From Datisca glomerata (taxonomy: Eukaryota; Streptophyta; Magnoliopsida; Cucurbitales; Datiscaceae): a stretch of 64,000 nt of DNA. The notes beneath the pieces are model-generated. The model saw nothing but the letters and a program-made list of their open reading frames with translations. It was not told where the DNA came from and searched no databases. Where the stretch lies: contig QANY01013855.1 in assembly GCA_003255025.1 (NCBI GenBank), positions 959,524 to 1,023,523 of the forward strand, written 5' to 3'. The translations under genes and the position numbers were made by a program. Below, piece after piece: positions 10,317 through 20,597 of the stretch. The stretch's first letter is position 1; every line of letters begins with the position of its first letter.

Positions 10317-10433
10317 TGTTGGACCTATCCCACGTCAATTGTAGAAGGGACTGACAGTTAGTTTATAAGTATGAGAGGATATCTTACCTCTCATTCTAAA
10401 TTTGAGGGTTGAAAGGCCCAACAGTACTCAACA
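10317..10433 (+). repeat. TRIM-like LTR 1
   Basis: TGTTGGACCTATCCC to ..ACTCAACA, 117 bp, followed by TGGTATTAGAGTC (primer-site-like). Confidence 0.85.
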
Positions 10434-10696
10434 CTGGTATTAGAGTCAGGTCTAGATTTATCTAACAAATCTCCAGCTCAATCCAAGAGAAGTGAGTCGT
10501 CAGCCCTCCCACTCATAACCTGATGTGTGATAAATCTGGATGAAGTGAGTCATTGGCTCCCCGACTCTCGACTGATGTATGGTGATTGGATGAAGTGAGT
10601 CGATGGTTATCCGACTTAGGACATGATGGTTGGTGAAACTGGGTGAAATAAGTCAATGATTATCTGACTGAGGACCCGATATGTGACGAGGGAGAT

Positions 10697-10814
10697 TGTT
10701 GGGGTTATCCCGCATCGATTGTGGAAGTGACTGGTAGTAAGTTTGTAAGTGTGAGGGAAAACCTCACATCTCAAGCTAGCTTTTTGGGTTGAGAAGGCCC
10801 ATTATCATCCGACA
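10697..10814 (+). repeat. TRIM-like LTR 2
   Basis: TGTTGGGGTTATCCCGCATC to ..ATCCGACA, 118 bp, followed by a decayed primer site (TGAACCAAAATC). Confidence 0.85.
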
Positions 10815-11079
10815 CTGAACCAAAATCTAGTCTAGCTTTATCCAACAAGTCTATAGCCCAATCAAGGTGAAGTGAGTTGTTAGCCTTCTGAAATCATAAC
10901 CCCATGTGTGGTGAATCTGGATGAAGTGAGTCATTGACTCCCTAACTCACGACTTGGTGTATGGTGATCTAGGTGAAGTGAATTGACGATTATTTGATTC
11001 GGGACCCAATGATTGGTGAAACTGGGTGGAGAGAGTCGATGGTTATCTGACTCAGGATCTGATGTGTGATGGGAGAGAT

Positions 11080-11196
11080 TGTTGGAGTTGTTCCACATCA
11101 GTTGTTGAAGGACATGTAGTCAATTTATAAGTATGATTTAATGCCTCACCTCTCAGGCTAATTTTTTAGGTTGAGAAGGCCCAACAACACCCAACA
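11080..11196 (+). repeat. TRIM-like LTR 3
   Basis: TGTTGGAGTTGTTCC to ..CACCCAACA, 117 bp, followed by CGGTATCAGAGCC, the best-preserved primer site in the array. Confidence 0.87.
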
Positions 11197-11447
11197 CCGG
11201 TATCAGAGCCATGTTCAAGTTTATTGAGCAAATTTACAGCACAATCTAAGTGAACTAATTCGTCAGCCATCTGACTTATAACCTGATATGTGGTGAGTCA
11301 TGTGAAGTGAGTTGTTGGTATTTCGACTCATAACTTGATATGTGGTGAATACGGGTGAAGTGAGCCATTGGCATCCCAACTCACGACCTGATGTATGACG
11401 ATCCGGGTGAAGCGAGTCGACGGTTATTTGACTCGGGACCCGATGTG

Positions 11448-11477
11448 TGAGGGAGAGCATCACCTCTCAAGCTAGGT
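11448..11477 (+). repeat. Partial LTR fragment inside internal domain 3
   Basis: GTGTGAGGGAGAGCATCACC plus TCTCAAGCTA matches the middle of LTR 4 (about 11595-11625) and lies within the internal domain between LTRs 3 and 4, without LTR ends. Confidence 0.75.
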
Positions 11478-11539
11478 GAATCCAAATAGAGTTAGTCGAT
11501 AGTTATCTGACTTAGGACCCGATGTGTGAGGTGGTAGAT

Positions 11540-11657
11540 TGTTGGGATTATCTCACATCAATTGTGAAATAGGCTGGTACTCACTTTATAAGTGTGAGGG
11601 AGAGCATCACCTCTCAAGCTAACTTTTATGGTTAAGAAGACTCAATAACACCCAACA
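11540..11657 (+). repeat. TRIM-like LTR 4
   Basis: TGTTGGGATTATCTCACATC to ..ACACCCAACA, 118 bp, followed by TAGTATTAGAGTC. Confidence 0.85.
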
Positions 11658-11870
11658 TTAGTATTAGAGTCAGATTCAGATTTATCCAACAAATTTCCAG
11701 CACAATCTAGGTGAAGTGAGTCATCAACCTTCCGACTCACAACCTGATGCGTCGTGAATCCATATGAAGTGAGTCGACGGTTATGTGACTCGAGACTTGA
11801 TGGTTGGTGAAATTGGATGAAGTAAGCTGATGGTTATCCGACTCATGACCTGATGTGTGACGAAAAAGAT

Positions 11871-11988
11871 TGTTGGGGTTATCTCACATCGATTGTGGAA
11901 GGGACGGGCAATCAATTTATAAGTATAAGTGAAAACCTCACTTCTCAAACTAACTTTTGGAGTTGAGAATACTCAACAACAATCAATA
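11871..11988 (+). repeat. TRIM-like LTR 5
   Basis: TGTTGGGGTTATCTCACATC to about ..AACAATCAATA, 118 bp. The terminal CAACA is decayed and no primer site follows, so this is the right end of the array. Confidence 0.8.
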
Positions 11989-14900
11989 ATATGGAATTAG
12001 AAAAGATAAAATGCCTCAAGAAATATATTCAATGGTACCGGGAGTCAATTCATTGATACCGAAGTCAATCTGTCGTTGAACTATTCTATATGAGACTCAT
12101 ATAGAAGTGATATTGGGTCCGGTGACAAAGAATGACCATTCACTAAAAACAAGATATAACTTGCTAATCCAGGAACCTTAATAAAACAAGATATATCTTT
12201 GGGCATAGTATTCTTAATATTTAATCAAAAGGGAGTGGGTTATACTCAGACGCAATCATAAAGAAAGCAAAGGAAGAAGAATGGGAATAGAAGAGACACC
12301 AGGCCCCAAGAAAAGCAAGATTCTTTACAAGTGCACGTGGATGCTGCACCCATTCATTCCTTCACAAAGCTCTTCAGTCCAATTCCAAAAGACAGAAAAA
12401 AGAAAATGAAAGAGAAATCAAACCAAGAAGATGCCAAATTTCTCTTTTGCCTTTGTTGGGAAAAGAGCTTCCTTACCTTTCTTTTGATCACTGATCACAC
12501 CCCCATATCCCCACCACTTCTCCTTGGGATCCTTACCCCATTCTCTCTCTCTCTCATCTTGTCTTTCCAATCCACATTCTACACCATTGGATGCTTCTAT
12601 TGATCAAACCTGGATGGAGCATCTAATGGTGATAATGAGTGCTTGATGTCGCCTTGTAGGTGACGCGGACAGTTTAAATTTGTTGCCTAGTTGGCCAGGA
12701 GGAGGATGTACTACCATTCGTTATACCGTACAAAATGGTTCTAACCAGGTGGTCACCCTCCTTTCTCACGTGGTAGTTGGCTTCCCAGTCAAGGCCACAA
12801 AAAAATCAACCTGCTAAAATATAAGAGTCTTTGATCTTAAAGTTTCCATACTATTATCTCAGTGTAATGTGAAATGTTGAATATATCTTCAAAATCATGA
12901 TATTTCATTGAATGAAGTGTTAGTGTAAATTTTAAAACTAGATGGAATTATATAATTCATTTGGATGATAAATATATATTCACCGATAATCATAGAGTTA
13001 ACGTTTACAACATATATGCCGTTGAACTTAAAGTTAGATAAATCAAAGGTAACATAAATTCTTTTATTTATCTGCGAACAAAGAATTTCTCAATCCATCC
13101 AGATAAGCTACATTCAGAATGGATAAGGATCTTTTGTAGTTAGTGTCAACTGCAGAGGAAAAATTTAATCTCAGTCATCCAAAGAGATCTGGACGGCTGG
13201 AATCAAAAGTAAAAGAGTAATTTTTTTTTTATTTTTTAGTTTTCCCAAGTAAAGTTTCATGTGATCCAGACCGTTCAGGTCTGATCGAACAATTTCAAAT
13301 TGTTGGAACTGTCGTCTCTACTTTGGGTTTCAACGACAAGGATACTAATTCATCCAGAGAACACTAGGTGGGGGACGATGTCTCTCAACCGCAGAGGCAG
13401 ATCTAGAATTTTTGTTCAGGGAGACACCGTTAGATTTAAAAACATAATGATCAATATGATTGTTTTTTAATTTTTAATATTTTTAGTAACGTTTAAAATT
13501 TGTTCTTAGACTTAATAATTTTTTTATGAATGAAATAAGAAATTCATAAAGAGATAAAGGAATTAAAATTCATCCCACCGTTTAGATGCGATTCTAAAAA
13601 ATGAATCTCGATTTATCAACGCGATCATATATTTTTTTTATATATTTAAGATGAGCACATAATATATTTTTTAAACTTTCATAGAATAAATTAAATGTAT
13701 TAAATAAATATTAAAATGATCGTAAGGTATGTGTGAATGCATTGATGAAGAAATTAAGGAATATTATAAAATTAAAGAAATGAAATTTAAACATAAGACA
13801 TCCCTTTTAAAAAAGAATATACATGATGAATTAGCTCTATCCATTGGCGTACATTATAAATAAACACTAAATACAATATAAAAACAATTGTTATAAAAAA
13901 CATAAAAATTATTAAAATCCAGAGATCACACCACATGTCGTTGGATCTAGATTCACCTTTGCTCGACTGAGACAAAGGTACAACATAAGGGAGCATGACG
14001 TGGGATTGAAATCCAAAATAGAGCAACCACGTAGCAGCGCGTGCCAGATCAACATGTAGATGAACAGAGCAATAAATGATTCACGTGCTTCTAGTGGGAC
14101 CCAGAAACATCCACTGTTAGACTGAGAGTGTCAGTTGATGGACCCACCCCCGAGCTCCGACAAGCAATATCAGCCGTTAATTACTGACGGAACTTTAAAC
14201 ACACTGCCAAAAGATGCTGACTCTTGTAGGTCCACCTTCAGATTGTTTCCAGTGCCTACTCTCCTAGTCTGACAGCTATGTTGCACGCATTTTTTCTTCC
14301 GAGGCTTCATTTCGTCTGGGTAATATGGATTTTTATATATATATATATATATATAATACTATATAAGGAAAGGCTAAAACAGTATTCAGATTTATTCCTT
14401 TTATATAGCAGTATATGCTTGGGCTAAACAGAGTTATTTAATGCAATCTTGCATTGCTGGAATGAGAGAACAGATGTAGAAGGTAATTCGCAGAATAGAA
14501 ATTTGATTACCTTTAAAAATGAAGATTATCATGTGTTAATTTTTAGTTGTAGAGCCTAGAGGACTACTTAATTACTAAGTGCAAAAGCTAAAAAGATGTT
14601 CCACTTGTTCTACAAAAAGTGTTAATAGTCGTGTAAATGGGTCCTTTCAAATCTTTGTAAAATGATTGGATTTGATATTATGGATTTTGAACCTTTATTT
14701 GAACTCCCTTTGAATTGTAGGCATGTGTAAATCAATTAATGATATTTATCAAATACGTCTTGTTTAACTTAAAATTTAAATATCACACGTGTTTACATTT
14801 GTGAATTTAAGTTTATGCACAAATGAGAGCAAAACACTTTAACGTGAGGTAACGTTAATGAGGTGGTTTTCGTAACCGTGGAGTCTTTGAAGATTAAGTT

Positions 14901-15861
14901 AAATGAGTTGAGAGGATTCGACTAAATTTTTGTTAGAGTTGAGTGATCTTTCTCTAAGATTTGGAGGGTGTATTTATAGAAAATCCTAAGGTACAGCCAA
15001 CGTGAGGTACATGTGCAGTTTTTATGTACATTTAAATGAAAAATTGGTACATACTTAGATTACATTCAAATTTCGGAAAGCCTATACTTTAGAATTTCCC
15101 TATATTTGTAAAGAATGTGACATTGGTCGACCTTTTAGATAAACATCCAATACATCCTACACATCATTAAAACAGTTCAGAGTAGGTGAGAGACCGACTA
15201 TAAAATCTCTTGTTGTACATCTAAATTTTATGAGTTCTTTTTGCATTGCAAGTACTATGGTTTCACTCATTTCATCCTAGTTTATGCTCTGTGAGGATAA
15301 ATTCTTAGTTTGACTGTGTAAGATTTGTAACATGATATTTAATCTTGTAAAGAAGTATTGTACTCGAGAGATATTTGTCTATCTGTGTGTTAGCAATTTT
15401 ACATGGACAAATTTTACTTTAAGGAGATTTGGTTCATATATATATCTCGCTCTCATTTCTGACTTCACAATATTATGTATGCGTTGGAGTGTTGGTTAAA
15501 TTAGTTTTTCAATGAACTATATACATCTGATAAAGGTTTAATTTCTCCGTTCTTTAGCAATATCCCAAAAACAAAAATATAAGACAAAATGAGTTAGGTT
15601 AAGCTCACACATCACACAATGAAGTTGCACGTTTTAGTTATAGCATCCTCCCAATTTTGTAGAATTTGAAACTTTAATGAAAACCAACAAATTTTACAGC
15701 CATGAACAGAAAAATGTTCCAACATTGGAAATCACTAGCACAACGTGTGTAATAATATGCATTAACAATTACATATCCAAATAAGAGATAACTTAGCAAC
15801 GTTTTGAAAACAAATTATATACTTTTAACAACACTAATTTTTTTTTGAAAGAGAGTACAGA
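11989..15861. other. No gene seen; AT-rich intergenic sequence
   Basis: Only short unsupported ORFs. A (TA)n run is at 14335-14357. Around 12330-12620 there is a pyrimidine-rich stretch with TCTCTCTCTC at 12543, but no convincing coding frame. The sequence AGAGGCAGATCTAGAATTTT at 13393 resembles the edge of some plant non-autonomous elements, but I could not find its partner. Confidence 0.5.
14335..14357. repeat. (TA)n microsatellite
   Basis: TATATATATATATATATATA run. Confidence 0.9.
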
Positions 15862-15866
15862 ACGAG

Positions 15867-18768
15867 TGTAAGTAGTGAGTCACGTCGTCGAGATGATGTG
15901 TCAAAATGAATTTGTGGTGTCTAAAACATAGGCCCACGTGAGGCTAACGTGACATGATAATGAACGATACATGTTTGTAAGAAACGTCCCTAGACTTATA
16001 AAGGTGTAATCCCATTATATAAAATTATACGTACGTTAAAGTGTTATACTCTGTCTTCTATCTTAGTGACAAAGGTTCGAAGGTCTTCCCTTGCTTGAGA
16101 ACAATCTGGGGGTTGTGATTGTTAGATCGAGTTTTAGATTTTGATGAAAAATTAATGAACTGTGACAAGTTCATGGGTGGAATTTCAAAAAAATTCATAC
16201 AAATGTTTAATTCATTTAACACAAAACCAATCCATGAATATGCATAATCATATTAACGTATCGAGAAAATATTGAAATAATTTATACATTTTCAATTAAT
16301 GGAGAATTTCTGATTTGGCGGGATCCAGTTTATATCTCACGTTCTTCATTCTTCGTAAAGCTAGTAATTGATCTCCGCACTAACAACCACCCGTTAGAAT
16401 CAGAAGTATATATCTAAAGGATATATGTAGGAATTGAGTGTTGGCTCTTAAAACAACGATTAGAAGAGAAAAATCAAATCGTTCCTCTTCCCTACTGTAT
16501 TTCGACGGCGAGAATGTTTGAAGGGAAGAAAAACTATTTTCTGCTCTGCCTAACACTTAGCCTAGCTTAGAGTTAGGTTTGCAATCCTTTTATATTTAAC
16601 TACAAAATTTACTCATGCACCCCTATATGCCAAAAGCTGAATTTCTCCATTTCATATACCTAATATGCAATTTTCACTTCTTCTGCTAAGCCAAAATTGT
16701 ATTCAAATTCATTTGTTCAAATGGATGAATTAAATTGATTACAATCATTTAATTAATTTATTTTATTTACTAATGATTCAAAATTAGAAAATAATTAAAT
16801 AATTAATTTGAACATTAATTTTACTTTTCACTAAAATAGTGATGACACTAATCATATATGAGTTCGGGAAGTGTGCATTGGTCTAAAACACGTTGTTGGT
16901 TCGATTGATGTTGTTTCTCATTTTTGTCCTTATGAACTACTCCTGAGACCAAATGGACTCACATGAATAAAACTATGATATTCAAATATCCACCTAATTT
17001 ATCTCCATAAATTCCTGATATATTTAATCCCAACATTGTACGACTCCACTATAGGTCCGATGTCGATAGAACTCTCGACTCATGTGCGTTACATTTTTTG
17101 TTGGTGTAGATAGACATTTATATTTCACGATCCATATGATATTTTACGATATTACCCTTCGTGAATATTAGTAACAAAAGTGAGATGTAAAATTACAATT
17201 TTATCTGTCTAGTTATTATTTCATTAACTCCTATATTGAGTGTGAATAAGAAACGCATATCAGTGAAGTGTCGTATACAGATTACCATGTCTTATTCAAT
17301 GACTCATGTCATCGAGTACCATGCCCGATTTATTTATTCACAGACTCATCAATAAAGTATAAGATATTGTTGCTTTTACAATCTTACCACGAATTTCATA
17401 TATGTGAATCACGCAATTCCAACATAGTTGAATCATGATCCCAACAGCCAAGGTATTGTCCGACAATTCGAACTCACTAATTTGGCATATCAAAGATCAT
17501 AAGTTACTAAGTCAAGTTTCGTATTCACCTCAGGATTAAATTAATTATGAAAATACCTTTAAGGTGTAATAATTAGATTTAGAGTTAGATAAATGACTTT
17601 GCTCTAAACTAATTAGTTACTAGTCTATTCAATATTTTTCATTACATGTTTAGGTCAGTTGTTAGAGTCCTTACTCTCATGCCCCGAGACCAGCATCATT
17701 TGGTTCAACCTAACAATCATAATTGGATTCGATTGTCCAGTTGGTTCTAAGACTGTGAATAACATTCTAAACTATCTCATAAGAGTTTGTCTGGAAGAAT
17801 GCTCGGTATTTACTCTTCTTATGTTGATAATAGTTTCAGGACTTAAGTAAATTACAAACACGCTTTAATTAAATGAAACTTTCAATTTATTCATGAACTT
17901 CAGTAATACATAAATGTCAAAGAAATAATTGTTTACTCATAAATAGTTATTACACCATACTTTATGGACACAATTCCAACAATGATCTGGTAGGAATAAG
18001 ACAAGGTTAAGTTGTACCAAGAGAGGAAAATCTCTTTGAAAAATATGTCCTCCTTAAGCACCTTGGATATACCCCCTTTTGATAAAGAAAGGTGCTCCTA
18101 TGTCGGGTGTACTGTCTTCAGAAAGTTCAAAGGTGGGCGAGGTAGTGCACCCGCCGACGGGGAGGTGCGACAGCTGGTTGAGCACTATGCACCCTCATTT
18201 GGGGAACCGCGATGGCGAGTTGACCTATTAGACCTGCGTCGAGGACGCCCAGCCGTGGTTGGGTTCCTTAGGTCTGCCACTAGGGAGGCCTAGCAACGGG
18301 TGAAGTCCTTCGGGATCTTTTGTGAAGTATAAGTCTAACGTTTGTGAGGTTGTTATCCAACTACTCGATGTCATGAAAGCACGACTAGTTGTGACCATGA
18401 AATGTGGTTACGTGTTATGAATGTCGCATCGTAATAAGAGTGTGATCACGCTTTAGGCATTGACATCACATGATATATATATCGTGACTAAGGATATATC
18501 TGTGATCCCACTTGACCCCATTTAAATAAAGGGTCCTTGGTATCATTATAAGGATCATCAATTTCACACTTTTTGAGGTCAAACATTAGATAATATCTCA
18601 CGCTTCGTTCTCACCAACTTTAGAGTAGTAAAGGTACTTGTCACTTTCCGGCGGTCATCGTAGGATGATTGTCCTTTACTCTTCCGATCACACATCTTCT
18701 ACGTTCTCAAACTTACTTATTATAAACTAGATCACTCAAATCACACATCACTCAAAAACTCTCAAACA
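15867..18768 (+). mobile_element. Solo LTR, copy B of the 8338 family, split by a nested LTR
   Basis: Left part 15867-16119 begins TGTAAGTAGTGAGTCACGTC, matching copy A at 8338. Right part 17982-18768 resumes ATGATCTGGTAGGAATAAGA, matching GTCTGGTAGAATTAGGACAA in copy A, and ends ACTCTCAAACA. Without the insert it is about 1.04 kb. Candidate 5-bp target duplication: ACGAG at 15862-15866 and AAGAG at 18769-18773, one mismatch. No internal domain is attached, so it is best read as a solo LTR. Confidence 0.75.
16120..17981 (+). mobile_element. Nested 1.86-kb solo LTR
   Basis: The sequence starts TGTTAGATCGAG and ends CAATTCCAACA, so it has TG..CA ends with a short inverted match (TGTTAGA / TCCAACA). 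It interrupts the outer LTR exactly between GGTTGTGAT and ATGATCTGG. The flanking GTGAT (16115-16119) and ATGAT (17982-17986) are a 5-bp target duplication with one mismatch. No coding region is seen. Orientation is not certain. Confidence 0.82.
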
Positions 18769-18773
18769 AAGAG

Positions 18774-20597
18774 TAATGGATGATACATGTTTAGGCATGA
18801 ATGAACAATAAGAAACTATAAGTCGGAAATCATGTGAAATTGAAAGGATTATGGGAGCATAGATATCCTATGGTTCCCATGCAATCCATGACAATGGTGG
18901 GGTAGGTTGGTTTTTAATGCAAGTAGTCCAATGACATCCTTTTCAGTCTATCATTCACATATGTTTGTTATTTTCTAATGCTTGACTCGTGAATTGTTTC
19001 GTAAGGGAAAATTACTTTATACTGAAAATTTAAGAATCTTACTGTTCTTATCCTCATTAATCACATTTTATATATATATAGATACGTAAATCTTTTATGA
19101 TGTCGTGTATATTTATTCTCTAGTTCTCATTACGTCATGTGTCACTATTTTTTAATTCTATTGTGTCACATGTGATTCATTAGTTAATGTCCATTAATAG
19201 ATTAGATATAAATAAATAATATTGATAATTAATTTACAATATTAATCCATTTATGAATGTCTATTTGGTAATTAACATTTGTTTTTTTCCATTATAAGAA
19301 GGCATCATTTTCCTATATAATATTAATCCATTTATGATTAATATTAACTATGCCATTAATATTATAATAGCTCATGACAATTATTTAACGGTAATCCGTT
19401 AATGAATGTCTATTGTAATTGGACTGACCATTCTTTTCCTATAATTAAAATCTAATAAAACTCACCATTAAATAATTGTATACCAATTATTTCCAATTAA
19501 TTTCACATTATAACAAAACCAATCCACTTCCCAATTCATTTTCACCGTTCAATTGTTTATTTATCTCATTCAATTCTACAGTCATTTCTCCGTTACACAT
19601 AGTCTATAATAATTACATTATAAGCATTTTTGCTTCTTCTGATTTTGCAGTTCTTTCGCATTTGATGTATTCTCTTTGTTCAGATTTGAAAGATCCTGAA
19701 ATTTGATATTTATTGATTATTCAAAGCGTTTTATTTCCAAATCGGAAAGACAAAGAGGTTGAATCCAATCCAACTATAAATAAGTATTTTCTTTGATTTT
19801 AAGCCTTCGTTCTCATCATATTTGATTGGAGAAAATTGATACTTAAATCTTATAGAAAATAGCAACTTTCGTCTCAAAAAGACATTCCATTTCAAAATTG
19901 TTGTCTCGGTATGTGAAATTTTATCTTCTAGGTCTTTGTAAATGCATTGAATATTTTATGTTTGATTATTTTATCAGTTTTTATTTTCTCTCTTCTCTTC
20001 TATGTTTTCTGTCTATAAAAGAATTTAAAGCTACATTAAATTAATCCCGTGAGTTTATGTGTATTTTTATTTACTCACAAACACTTTTATTGAGTCACGC
20101 TTTTTTAATATTATTATTACTATTATCATTATTTCAAAATTTATTTATTTCTTTAATAAGATATATCAAAGTTTTATCAAATGATATCAAAGTTTTTAGT
20201 ATGCATCTTTGCTGTTTTTAAAAATTAGTCGTAAAATTAATACAAGTGATTATCAATATTTCAAATTGTGTCAAGTGTTATATTCAATTTTATTTCTCTT
20301 ATTAAGAAAGGAAGAGAACAATTATTTGTCATACTTCTTTTGCTGAAAATAATTTTATATATTTTGCATAAGGTCATACTTGAACCTTAGATCTTTGGGA
20401 CAATTGTTTGAATATGAAACTTCAAAACGAAAGTGTTCAGTAGTAGACATTAGTAATTTTTTTATGTTATGCAAATTAGTTTGTATAATTGTCTAATTTC
20501 TCACTTCTCATATTCTAATTTTTTTAGGGGAAAAAGAAACAAAATTTTTCATATCAAATTCAAAGTGTCCTGCCATTATGACTTAGTATTCATAATG
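18774..20597. other. No gene seen; AT-rich
   Basis: Only short ORFs without recognisable content. ATTAATCCATTTATGA-type words recur at 19243 and 19323, and TTAATGAATGTCTATT at 19400, suggesting decayed local duplication. Confidence 0.5.

Larger units (their letters stand above)
10317..11988 (+). mobile_element. Tandem TRIM-like array: five ~118-bp LTRs and four internal domains
   Basis: Five near-identical 117-118-bp repeats begin TGTTGG and end in ..CAACA or a close variant. They lie at 10317-10433, 10697-10814, 11080-11196, 11540-11657 and 11871-11988. After each of the first four comes a primer-binding-like sequence, best in CGGTATCAGAGCC at 11198, which fits initiator-Met tRNA. Before each later LTR is a purine-rich GGGAGAGAT-type stretch. 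The internal domains (263, 265, 343 and 213 bp) have no ORF. They consist of ~55-bp subrepeats such as GAAGTGAGTCGTTGG followed by CCGACTC..GACCTGATGTGTG. This is the layout of TRIM elements sharing LTRs head to tail. Confidence 0.85.

Noticed and set aside
13387..14040. Possible non-autonomous element starting AGAGGCAGATCTAGAATTTT
   Set aside because: No matching inverted end or target duplication found; left as intergenic.
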